Shown here: piece after piece, positions 10,393 through 17,822 of the stretch
How positions within the stretch are numbered: the first letter of the stretch is position 1
Layout of the letters: each line of letters starts with the position of its first letter
NCBI GenBank assembly: GCA_038327995.1
Contig: JBBQLP010000043.1
Coordinates: forward strand, 1 to 21,917
Length of the DNA stretch: 21,917 nucleotides
DNA from: CAIOYC01 sp038327995
GTDB taxonomy: Bacteria > Pseudomonadota > Alphaproteobacteria > Caulobacterales > Caulobacteraceae
Reading direction: 5' to 3'
Made by a program: the position numbers and the translations under genes
The notes under the pieces: generated by a model
Databases searched by the model: none
What the model was told of the DNA's origin: nothing
The model's input: the letters and a program-made list of their open reading frames with translations, nothing else

Positions 10393-11643
10393 CTAGCGCC
10401 CCGCGGCCCGCCGGAGTGCGCCCTGCATGAAGTCGGCGGGAGGGTCGGTTTCGGCCAGCACTGAGTCCCGGATGGCGCGGGGCTCGCCGAAGAGGTGTCC
10501 CTGACCATAGCCAATGTCGAGTTCCAGCACGTCGATCACCTGACGCTCGGCTTCGACCTTCTCGGCGATCACCTCAACCCCATAGCGGCGGGTGAGAGAG
10601 GCGTAGTCGGAGGCTTGAAGATCGCGCATGGACTTCAGCGCCATGCGTCCGTCGACCTCAAGAAGCTGGTCGAGCAGCACGTCCGCGCCGATCTTGACGA
10701 ACTTCACGTCGGCCCGCGACAGGTCAGCGAAGTCGAGGTCGAGGTCATGCACCTTGTCGAGGGAGAAGCGGAAGCCGAGGTCGGCCAGCTTGGCCATGTT
10801 GCGGGCTTCCAGCGAGGCGCGTTCCGCAAAGGCGTCCTGCCCAAGCTCGAAGATAAGGGCGCCTGCCAGGTCCTTGTTCTGGGACAGGAAGTCGAGGAAC
10901 TGGGGGAAGAAGACCTCGTCGCCCAGCGACCCCAGCGCGATGTTGCAGAAGATGCCGATACGCCGGTCGGTCTTGGCCAGGCGGCGCACGATCTGCACGC
11001 AGCGGAACAGCAAGAGGTTGTCAATGGCCGAGACCAGCCCTTCAGGTTCCGCCACCTTGAGGTATTCGGCGGGCATCAAGACCCGGCCGGTTTCATCCCG
11101 CAGACGGGAGAAGCTTTCATAGAAGACAGTCCGGCGCTGGGGCAGCGACACCACCGGCTGCAAATAGAGATCGACCCGGTTCTGCTCCAACGCTTCGCGC
11201 ACCGTGTCGAGCAGCGCCGCCGTCTGGCCTTTCGGGCGAGGCCCTCCAGCCGAGCGCGGCTCGAAGGCGCGGCTTTCCAGGCTTTCGCTCATCCGTGCCA
11301 CAAGGTCTTCGAGGATTCGCACCTCGTCGGTCAGGGCTTCGGTGCGGGTGGCCGCCTCGGCCTGCAGGGTTTCGGCGAGGTGCTCCAGATCGCCCTGCGT
11401 CGCCTCGATGTGGTCGGCCAGCAGACGGTGAGCCTCGCGAAGCCGCTCCAGGTCCTTGCGCAGGGCGCTGTTTTCGGAGGTTCGCGCGATCAGGTCGTGC
11501 ACCGCAAGGCACAACGCCAGGGCGCCGACCATGCCAGCGCCCGCCGCGCCCCATCCGGCCCCTGTGCGCCAGAGCAGCACCGCGACCGTTGAAGCCAGAA
11601 AGAGGTAGGCGCCTGCAAGAAGCGCCGTGGTGGCCTTGCGCAT
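10393..11643 (-). CDS. tipF: TipF-like EAL-domain flagellar positioning protein
   Basis: The 416-residue protein matches the architecture of Caulobacter TipF, a c-di-GMP receptor that recruits flagellar parts to the new pole. Two hydrophobic helices (about 7-25 and 30-50) are followed by a coiled coil (about 58-125) and an EAL domain (about 140-395). The EAL domain is degenerate: the EAL signature reads ESF at 176-178, and the DDFGTG loop reads SLDKVHD at 294-300. It should therefore bind c-di-GMP without cleaving it, as known for TipF. AEKVE (360-364) and GQGHLFGEP (380-388) mark the remaining conserved ends. The ATG at 11643 is preferred over a TTG at 11673. The HAD, maoC and ribF genes follow closely. 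Confidence 0.82.
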   Translation of the reverse strand: MRKATTALLAGAYLFLASTVAVLLWRTGAGWGAAGAGMVGALALCLAVHDLIARTSENSALRKDLERLREAHRLLADHIEATQGDLEHLAETLQAEAATRTEALTDEVRILEDLVARMSESLESRAFEPRSAGGPRPKGQTAALLDTVREALEQNRVDLYLQPVVSLPQRRTVFYESFSRLRDETGRVLMPAEYLKVAEPEGLVSAIDNLLLFRCVQIVRRLAKTDRRIGIFCNIALGSLGDEVFFPQFLDFLSQNKDLAGALIFELGQDAFAERASLEARNMAKLADLGFRFSLDKVHDLDLDFADLSRADVKFVKIGADVLLDQLLEVDGRMALKSMRDLQASDYASLTRRYGVEVIAEKVEAERQVIDVLELDIGYGQGHLFGEPRAIRDSVLAETDPPADFMQGALRRAAGR

Positions 11644-11724
11644 GGCCTGATCGCCTGAGCCCGAGAGAATCAAATCAAAGTATCAGGGTGTTCGCTGCTA
11701 AAGGCGACCACTGATTGTCAGGCT

Positions 11725-13317
11725 TCAAACGCTGGAGTCGACCGCCTCCGTCCTGGTCCAGCACTCCCGCAGCAAGGGATAAAGCCCGAACGACGCTAGG
11801 AGCGCGAACGGAGCCGTGGCGAGGGGTAGGGTCGGCCCGATCCCCTGGAACACGAAGTGGCCCCAGTAGAGCACAAGGGCGGTGGTCAGAGTCCCGCCCA
11901 CCAGAGCTGCCCAGGCGGCGCCCGGCCAGCGCTGAGACGTCAGTGCGCTGGCAAGCGCGCCGATCAGCAGTGGCCACGCGAACAGGAACCCGGTGGTCGG
12001 CGCCGCGACCTGCAACGCGACCGCCAGCAAAAGGCCGAGAACCAGGAGGCCTGCATGGCGTCCGCGATCCGCTCCCTTTCCCCTCAAGGCGAACGCTGCA
12101 AGCAGAGCAGAGGCAAAACAGATGATGAGGGCCGCGACCTCGTAACGATGAAGGTCGCGCATGATCTGGTAGTAGGCCGCCCGCGACTTCATAGGCATGG
12201 CGAAATGCTGAAGCGCCCAGAGGTCCACGGCGGCGAACGCGATCATCAGCACGCCAGCCCCGGCGCCGCTGAGCGCCCCGCCTATCGTAGCGCCGCGCAG
12301 TCCGGGCAGGATGAGCAGCCCCTCGATCCCCAGAATCACCCACCCGAAAACCGGCGCGTAGACCAGCACCGGCCCGCCCAGCACATCGCCCCAGACCACG
12401 TCGGGGGCCGCAGCCGGAAGGGCGGGCGCATAGGCTGTCGCTCCCGCTGACGCCAGCGCCTGCTCGCCCAGGCTCTGCAATGCGCCCTGATCCAGCGCGT
12501 CGGGGGTTGCGGTAGGCGAATGATACTGTCCGGGGCGACCGATGAAGGCGTAGTTGAGGCCGGGGATCCCCAGCGCCTTGGAAACGGTGAAGTCGGTGTC
12601 GTTGGGCAGCTTCTTGTAGAGGAAGGTCGAAAGCGAGTTGCTGAGCGGGCGGCGGGCCGTGTGGGCGAACAGGGAGATGACCGCTCCATCGTGATCGCCG
12701 GTCTCGAACATGGCGGCCTTACCGCCGCCGCCCCGGCTTTCCATGTTGATCACGAATCCCACGTGGGGAACCAGCGGGTGGCTGGCGAAGAAGGCCTTGG
12801 CGCCAAGGAGACCCAGTTCCTCGCCGTCGGTGATGAGGAAGACCACGTCGCGCTCTGGCTGACCCCTGACCTTGAAAATCCTGGCGATCTCAAGTTCCGA
12901 CGCCACGCCGGAGGTGTCGTCAGCGGCGCCCGGCGATCCCGGCACGGTGTCGTAGTGCGCCATGAGCAGAAGGGCCGGGGCCGCGGGGTTGCGGCCGGGC
13001 ATGACGCCGATCAGGTTGGTCAGGTCGGCGGTATGGCTATCCTTGGCGCGGTTCGTATAGGTCCGTTGCGCGGCCTGGATGGAGACCTGAAGGCCCAGCG
13101 CCCGCATCCGGTCCTGGATATAGGACGCGACCTTGGGCAGCTCGGCCGAGGGGTTGGGGTGGGGCGCCCGGGCGATCACCCGCACATCGCTCATGGCGCG
13201 TATCGCGGAGAAGACCAGCGGATCAGCCGAGGCGGGGGTCGGCGGCGGGGAAGAACAGGCGAGCCAAGCCAGGAGTAGGCTCACCGCTGTCGCCGCCGCT
13301 AATTTGATCCAGCCCAT
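11725..13317 (-). CDS. Membrane-anchored M28 family zinc aminopeptidase
   Basis: The 530-residue product combines an M28 peptidase domain (about 35-295) with a C-terminal membrane part of about six or seven helices (about 310-520), a layout like that of the ER metallopeptidase/Vps70 group. Likely zinc ligands are His121 (AHYDTVPGS), Asp133 (bridging), Glu167 beside catalytic Glu166 (TDGEELGLLG), Glu193 and His266 (YHSP). An N-terminal hydrophobic segment ends at Cys21; WLAC is a poor lipobox, so it may be a plain signal or anchor. The peptidase domain is expected in the periplasm, trimming N-terminal residues of peptides. ATG at 13317 has GGGGGCG 5-6 nt upstream. It follows ctrA but is separated from it by a terminator. 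Confidence 0.88.
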   Translation of the reverse strand: MGWIKLAAATAVSLLLAWLACSSPPPTPASADPLVFSAIRAMSDVRVIARAPHPNPSAELPKVASYIQDRMRALGLQVSIQAAQRTYTNRAKDSHTADLTNLIGVMPGRNPAAPALLLMAHYDTVPGSPGAADDTSGVASELEIARIFKVRGQPERDVVFLITDGEELGLLGAKAFFASHPLVPHVGFVINMESRGGGGKAAMFETGDHDGAVISLFAHTARRPLSNSLSTFLYKKLPNDTDFTVSKALGIPGLNYAFIGRPGQYHSPTATPDALDQGALQSLGEQALASAGATAYAPALPAAAPDVVWGDVLGGPVLVYAPVFGWVILGIEGLLILPGLRGATIGGALSGAGAGVLMIAFAAVDLWALQHFAMPMKSRAAYYQIMRDLHRYEVAALIICFASALLAAFALRGKGADRGRHAGLLVLGLLLAVALQVAAPTTGFLFAWPLLIGALASALTSQRWPGAAWAALVGGTLTTALVLYWGHFVFQGIGPTLPLATAPFALLASFGLYPLLRECWTRTEAVDSSV

Positions 13318-13371
13318 CGTCGCCCCCGCGTTTTCAGGGAAGCTGCATCAGGGCTGGCGCGGGCGCAAACG

Positions 13372-13403
13372 AAAAGGCCCGCCGGGGTCGCCGACGGGCC
13401 TTT
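13372..13403 (-). terminator. ctrA: Intrinsic terminator of ctrA
   Basis: AAAGGCCCG at 13373-13381 pairs perfectly with CGGGCCTTT at 13395-13403 around a 13-nt loop. In the minus-strand transcript the stem runs into UUUUCGUUU. It lies 19 bp past the ctrA stop and before the M28 peptidase start, which separates the two transcripts. Confidence 0.8.
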
Positions 13404-13421
13404 AGATCATATGTGGAGTGG

Positions 13422-14123
<702 letters not shown>

Positions 14124-14208
14124 AGACCCCTCCAGGTTCGCAGCCATGGCGGACCCGCCCCTCAGCGGAATCCCGTCTCTCTCCTCGCCACGCTAGGCGG
14201 CGAGTCCC

Positions 14209-14222
14209 TTAAGATTGGTTAA
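14209..14222 (-). promoter_or_regulatory. CtrA-box-like site (TTAA-N6-TTAA)
   Basis: On the minus strand this reads TTAACCAATCTTAA. The CtrA consensus is TTAA-N7-TTAA with a preferred TTAACCAT half, so the spacing here is one base short. It lies 86-99 bp before the ctrA start and 3 bp from a GANTC site, in line with the autoregulation of ctrA known in Caulobacter. Confidence 0.5.
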
Positions 14223-14288
14223 TCCTAACGGTGTGTGCGAATCAGTAGAACGATTTGAGTCCCCGTATCAAGCGCCGCCGTTAACTTT

Positions 14289-14307
14289 TTGAATCACAGG
14301 GATTCAA
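14289..14307. repeat. Inverted repeat holding two GANTC sites
   Basis: TTGAATC, a 5-nt spacer ACAGG, and GATTCAA form a perfect 7-bp inverted repeat whose arms each contain a GANTC site. In the direction of transcription it is followed by A residues, not T, so it is not a terminator for the M20 peptidase gene. Confidence 0.55.
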
Positions 14308-14331
14308 TGCCGCAGCCAGCGCCCCAAAACC

Positions 14332-15774
14332 CTACCCCTGCACAGCGTAGAGCTTGACCACGCGATATAAAAAATCGCGCCCGTCGTAGAGCGACTTCAC
14401 CCGGATGCGCTCGTTCAGCCCATGCACACCGTTGCCGTCCGGGTCGCCGAACATACCCGTCAGGCCATAGGTCGGGATGCCTGCGGGTGTCATGAAGGCG
14501 CCGTCCGTCCCGCCCGCTGTCAGAACCGGGATGATCGGCGTGCCGGGCCAGATCGTGGCTGCGACGGACCTGATCGGCCCCATGATCTTCGGCGTCAACG
14601 GCGGCGGGGTGAGCGAGATCGGGCTGCGGGTCTCCAGCGTCGTCACCTTCACCTCCGGGTCGGCGACCAGGCTTTCCAGCTTCGCCCGCACCGCTTCAAC
14701 CGACGTGCCGGGGAAGATGCGGCAATTCACGTTGGCCCGCGCTCGCTGCGGCAGGGCGTTGGTGGCGTGTCCGCCGTCGAGCATGGTGGGGATGCAGGTG
14801 GTGTGCAGCATCCCGTTCAGGCCCGGGTCCTGGGTCAGAACACCGGCGGCCTTTTCATCGTGCACATCCCTGGCCAGCGCGGCCATGGCCTCGCCGGGTG
14901 CGCCGGGGGTGATCTTGGCCATTTCCCTCAGATAGGTGCGCGAAGCGTCGGTCTCCTCGATGGGGAAGGCGTAGGGTTGGATGCGGCCAAGGGCGGCGGC
15001 CAGATGATAGATGGCGTTGTTGGGGGTGGGACGCGAGGAGTGCCCGCCGGGGTTGGTGACTTCCAGCCGATAGTTCTGGGGAAACTTCTCGCCCGCCTCG
15101 ATGTTCAGGGCGATGGGTTTGCCGGTCTTGTCCAGCCGCCCGCCCGCGCCTTCGTTCAGGGCGAACTCGGCGTCGACCAGCTTGCGCTCGTGGGTGGAAA
15201 GCCACTCGGCGCCGTTGAAGGCCCCCGCCGTCTCCTCGCCGCAGGTCAGGGCCAGTTTTATGTCGCGCTTCGGTTTGAAGCCCTCCTGGCGCAGGCGGAT
15301 CAGGGTGTCGGTCCAGACCGAAGCCTCCGCCTTGTCGTCGGACGTTCCGCGCCCGTAGAAATACCCATTCTCCTCGATCAGGGTGAAGGGGTCGCGGGTC
15401 CAGTCCTCGCGCTTGGCCTCCACCACGTCGATGTGGGCGAGAAGCAGCATGGGTTTGGCCTTGGGATCGCTGCCGTGGAGAACGGCGAAAAGCCCACCTT
15501 CCAGCGGGTGATCCGGCGCGGTCCAGACCTTCACATCGGCGTCTGGATAGCCGGCCGCCTTCAGCCGCGCCGCCATGCGCGCGGCGGCGGTGGTGCAGGT
15601 GCCCTCCGCCAGCGACTTGACCGAGAGCGAGGTGTTGGTCTCCACCAGTTCCTTGTAGAGCGCCCGGAACGCCGCCTTGTCGGGGGATAAAGTGGGAGTC
15701 TGGGCGGCTGCGGCGCCTGCCATCAAAGCTACTGCGCCGAAAGCCGCAGCCGCCATCCGTGTTTTGATCGTCAT
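14332..15774 (-). CDS. Exported M20 family metallopeptidase
   Basis: The 480-residue product is an M20/M25/M40-type dizinc peptidase with a signal peptide (about 1-24, ending AAAAQ). Metal ligands read from the sequence are His114 (LLAHIDVV), Asp146 (GRGTSDDKA), Glu181 beside catalytic Glu180 (TCGEETAG), Glu208 (NEGAGG) and His451 (GVHGLNER). A lid/dimer domain sits near 220-335 with NPGGHSSRP. It probably hydrolyses peptides in the periplasm; substrate unknown. The ATG at 15774 is chosen because a signal peptide starts there and GGGGAA lies about 6 nt upstream; the frame stays open to 15846 but that extension is not convincing. It ends 184 bp before the ctrA promoter side. Confidence 0.92.
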   Translation of the reverse strand: MTIKTRMAAAAFGAVALMAGAAAAQTPTLSPDKAAFRALYKELVETNTSLSVKSLAEGTCTTAAARMAARLKAAGYPDADVKVWTAPDHPLEGGLFAVLHGSDPKAKPMLLLAHIDVVEAKREDWTRDPFTLIEENGYFYGRGTSDDKAEASVWTDTLIRLRQEGFKPKRDIKLALTCGEETAGAFNGAEWLSTHERKLVDAEFALNEGAGGRLDKTGKPIALNIEAGEKFPQNYRLEVTNPGGHSSRPTPNNAIYHLAAALGRIQPYAFPIEETDASRTYLREMAKITPGAPGEAMAALARDVHDEKAAGVLTQDPGLNGMLHTTCIPTMLDGGHATNALPQRARANVNCRIFPGTSVEAVRAKLESLVADPEVKVTTLETRSPISLTPPPLTPKIMGPIRSVAATIWPGTPIIPVLTAGGTDGAFMTPAGIPTYGLTGMFGDPDGNGVHGLNERIRVKSLYDGRDFLYRVVKLYAVQG

Positions 15775-16046
15775 TGTATTCCCCGTCGCCAAACGTCGCC
15801 GGACGCTAGGGGGCGGACCGGCGCAGGGCAAGTCGCAGCTTTGCACCCATCATTTCGAGTGCAAAAAGTGCAACATGGATACGTGCGTCGCCGTTCACTG
15901 CAATTGCCCCCAAGACTCCGGGTGCAAGGGCGCAATTCAACAGTTCGCTTTTTGCGCTTGGCTTTCGTCCACATATCGCCCGCTCCACCCTAAGGACCCG
16001 TCAGTATGAGGCCGTCGGGTGGAGCGGGGATTAGTTTGCGCTGACG
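15775..16046. promoter_or_regulatory. Intergenic region with repeated TGCAA half-sites
   Basis: This is the longest gap in the window (272 bp), between the cytochrome stop and the M20 peptidase start. GTGCAA occurs at 15859, 15868 and 15922, its complement TTGCAC at 15841, and the palindrome GCAATTGC at 15900-15907. TTTGCAC (15840-15846) and GTGCAAA (15859-15865) form an inverted repeat with a 12-nt spacer. These sit 66-153 bp before the M20 start and look like an operator array. I do not recognise the regulator. A 44-codon Cys-rich frame at 15875-16009 on the plus strand has no ribosome site. Confidence 0.4.
15979..16028. repeat. Perfect 12-bp inverted repeat after the cytochrome gene
   Basis: CCCGCTCCACCC at 15979-15990 is exactly complementary to GGGTGGAGCGGG at 16017-16028, with a 26-nt loop. 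It lies 18 bp past the cytochrome stop. The stem is strong and GC-rich, but no U-run follows in either direction, so it may stabilise or end the transcript without being a textbook terminator. Confidence 0.5.
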
Positions 16047-16053
16047 TCAGCGC
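16038..16053. repeat. 16-bp palindrome across the cytochrome stop codon
   Basis: GCGCTGACGTCAGCGC is a perfect palindrome that includes the TGA stop of the di-haem cytochrome gene (16047-16049). Together with the inverted repeat at 15979-16028 it forms two stacked dyads at the 3' end of the transcript. Confidence 0.5.
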
Positions 16054-17633
16054 GAGCGGGTGTCGAGGCTGCGCAGGTAGGCTGCTACATCCGCCCGGCT
16101 TGCGCGGGGGACATAGAAGGGGTGGGGGGCGGCGCCGCCCCGGCTGGGGTCCAGCAATTGGTCGAGGCTCGCCACCGAATTATCGTGCAGGAACACCGGC
16201 TTTCTGGCGAGGTCGAGCAGGAGCGGCATGGCCACGCCGCGCGGTTCACCCCTGACGCTGGCGTTCACCACCGCCATCTTGTCGTCGAAATAGGATGAGG
16301 GGGTGTCGAGCACCGGATTCAGAGGCGGCTGACGCTGGGCCAGCACCCTGGGATGGTCGCCGGGGAAGATGCGGGCCATGGGATGGATGGTGGTGGGCAC
16401 CGGGCGGCCCTGATCGGTGTTGTGGCAACCGGTGCAGCCTGCGGTGCGGAACACCTCGCGGCCTCGCGCCACAGCCTGACGGTCGTCAACCACGCCCGCC
16501 GGGGCCTGCAACGAAGACAGATAGGCGTTCAGCGCCAGCAGCTTGGTGTTGTCGACCCGCACGCCGATGGGAGTGGCCAGTTCACCCGGCTTGCCGCTCG
16601 CCTGCGTCCTCACATAGGGATAGCCCGTCACGCCGGTCTCCCGCAGGATCTGGACGTAGTTGGCGATCATCTCATCGCCCGATGCGCCCGCGAGGGTATG
16701 GACGAAGGCGCGCCCACCGGGGGTGGTGAGCATCGTCTGGTCGAACAGGCTGGTGAAAACCAGGTTGCTGAAATCGTCGATCTTGGTGAAGGTGCCTTCG
16801 CTGCCGTAAGGACCGGCGAGGTCCTGACGGAACAGCGGCGAATTGTGCATCGGATCGCCGTTGCCGTCGAAGCTGTCGTCGAACATCCCGATCGGGTAGT
16901 AGCTCGGATTGCTGAAATAGGCGTCGAACTCGGCTTCGGTGGACCTCGGGGTCAGGCCGCGTGGCGCCCGCCCCAGCGTCTTGCCGCCCAGTTCCGCCTG
17001 CGCCACGGGGTAAAGGGCGCGGGTGTTGGCGGCGGTGGCGAAAATCTTGCCAAGGTTCAGGACGTGGTTGGCCAGGCCATCAAGTCGGCGACCGATCGAT
17101 CCGCCCTCCGCCACCTTGAATACCGAGGCGTCGGCCATGGTGTGGCAGAGCGAGCAGCTTGCGCCTACCTTGCCGTTCTTGGGCGACATCCCGATCACCG
17201 CGCCAGCCATCACCAGCTTCATGGTCACGTCGGGGTCGTTGAGCAGGGCGGAGGTGCGTCCGCTGGGGTCGGCGGCAAGTTCGCGGCCCAGTTGCGCCTT
17301 GGTGGCGTCGTCGATCATGTCGGAATCGACCTGAAGGCCGAGTTTCAGCGCCTGTAGCGGCGTTACCCTGGCGGCCTTGATGCCCTGGGGCAGCCGCACC
17401 GCGTCGGTCCAGAACCCCTCGTTGCCGAAGGTTTCGAAGCGGAACACATCGCGCCCGTCGACCTGATCGCCGACCTGCTGGACCGTCGGTTGGCCTTGGT
17501 CTCTCGGCCCGTCGCTGGTCGCGGCAACCGTGGGGGCGGGCTCCGATTGCAGCGCGCAGGCGGCAATCCCGGTCAATGAGAAGGCTAGGAAGATCGCCGG
17601 GATAACGGTGGAGGTCTTGAAACGAAGGGCCAT
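16047..17633 (-). CDS. Di-haem c-type cytochrome lipoprotein, function unknown
   Basis: The 528-residue product carries two haem-attachment motifs, CSLCH at 160-164 and CTGCH at 400-404. A signal segment ends in IAAC, an acceptable lipobox with Cys26, so an outer- or inner-membrane lipoprotein facing the periplasm is likely. Between the haems lies a conserved-looking region with an acidic loop DGNGDP at 256-261 that could bind calcium. It is longer than classical di-haem cytochrome c peroxidases (about 320-350 residues) and lacks their usual spacing, so I name only the class. ATG at 17633 has GGAG about 10 nt upstream, inside a small hairpin. No cytochrome-oxidase or electron-donor gene is adjacent. 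Redox activity is inferred. Confidence 0.8.
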   Translation of the reverse strand: MALRFKTSTVIPAIFLAFSLTGIAACALQSEPAPTVAATSDGPRDQGQPTVQQVGDQVDGRDVFRFETFGNEGFWTDAVRLPQGIKAARVTPLQALKLGLQVDSDMIDDATKAQLGRELAADPSGRTSALLNDPDVTMKLVMAGAVIGMSPKNGKVGASCSLCHTMADASVFKVAEGGSIGRRLDGLANHVLNLGKIFATAANTRALYPVAQAELGGKTLGRAPRGLTPRSTEAEFDAYFSNPSYYPIGMFDDSFDGNGDPMHNSPLFRQDLAGPYGSEGTFTKIDDFSNLVFTSLFDQTMLTTPGGRAFVHTLAGASGDEMIANYVQILRETGVTGYPYVRTQASGKPGELATPIGVRVDNTKLLALNAYLSSLQAPAGVVDDRQAVARGREVFRTAGCTGCHNTDQGRPVPTTIHPMARIFPGDHPRVLAQRQPPLNPVLDTPSSYFDDKMAVVNASVRGEPRGVAMPLLLDLARKPVFLHDNSVASLDQLLDPSRGGAAPHPFYVPRASRADVAAYLRSLDTRSR

Positions 17634-17637
17634 GCGG

Positions 17638-17654
17638 GATCACTCCGGGTGATC
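17638..17654 (-). promoter_or_regulatory. Hairpin covering the cytochrome ribosome site
   Basis: GATCAC and GTGATC (6-bp stem, 5-nt loop) lie 4 bp before the cytochrome start codon. The GGAG ribosome site falls across the loop and the adjoining stem base in the mRNA, so the hairpin could limit translation. The stem is short. Confidence 0.3.
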
Positions 17655-17711
17655 GCAAAGGCCGCGCAACGTCTGCCGTTACGCCCGTCTCAGCGAGCAT
17701 ACGAAATCTTT

Positions 17712-17734
17712 AACACGGCCCATTGCGACGTGTT
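17712..17734. promoter_or_regulatory. Inverted repeat AACACG-N11-CGTGTT, possible operator
   Basis: A perfect 6-bp inverted repeat with an 11-nt spacer lies 79-101 bp before the cytochrome start, where its promoter should be. The half-site spacing of about two helical turns centre to centre suits a dimeric regulator. Not recognised. Confidence 0.3.
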
Positions 17735-17747
17735 CCAGATCGAGGCC

Positions 17748-17775
17748 AAAAAAGGGCGACTCCGCGTTCTTCGCC
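17748..17775 (-). terminator. Likely terminator of the EthD-like gene
   Basis: In the minus-strand transcript GGCGA (from 17775-17771) and UCGCC (from 17759-17755) form a 5-bp stem with an 11-nt loop, followed by C and six U residues (17753-17748). A second short palindrome, TTCGCC-G-GGCGAA at 17770-17782, overlaps it and may compete. Confidence 0.5.
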
Positions 17776-17822
17776 GGGCGAATGTGAGACTTTCCGCTCA
17801 TGCTGGAGGAAGATGCAGTCGT

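Larger units (their letters stand above)
14168..14307 (-). promoter_or_regulatory. ctrA: ctrA promoter region with six GANTC sites
   Basis: GANTC, the CcrM methylation site, occurs at 14168, 14202, 14239, 14257, 14291 and 14301 (first bases). Chance would give about one per 256 bp. In Caulobacter the P1 promoter of ctrA is silenced by full methylation of a GANTC near -35, so the cluster points to the same link between replication and ctrA transcription. I cannot fix the transcription starts from sequence alone. Confidence 0.7.

Noticed and set aside
10495..11592. 365-codon plus-strand frame opposite the tipF-like gene
   Set aside because: It is a shadow of the minus-strand coding frame, with His/Gln/Gly-rich composition and no domain.
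14422..15690. Long 422-codon open frame on the plus strand opposite the M20 peptidase gene
   Set aside because: It is antisense to a gene with intact zinc-ligand motifs; long antisense frames are normal at this GC content, and the translation shows no recognisable domain.
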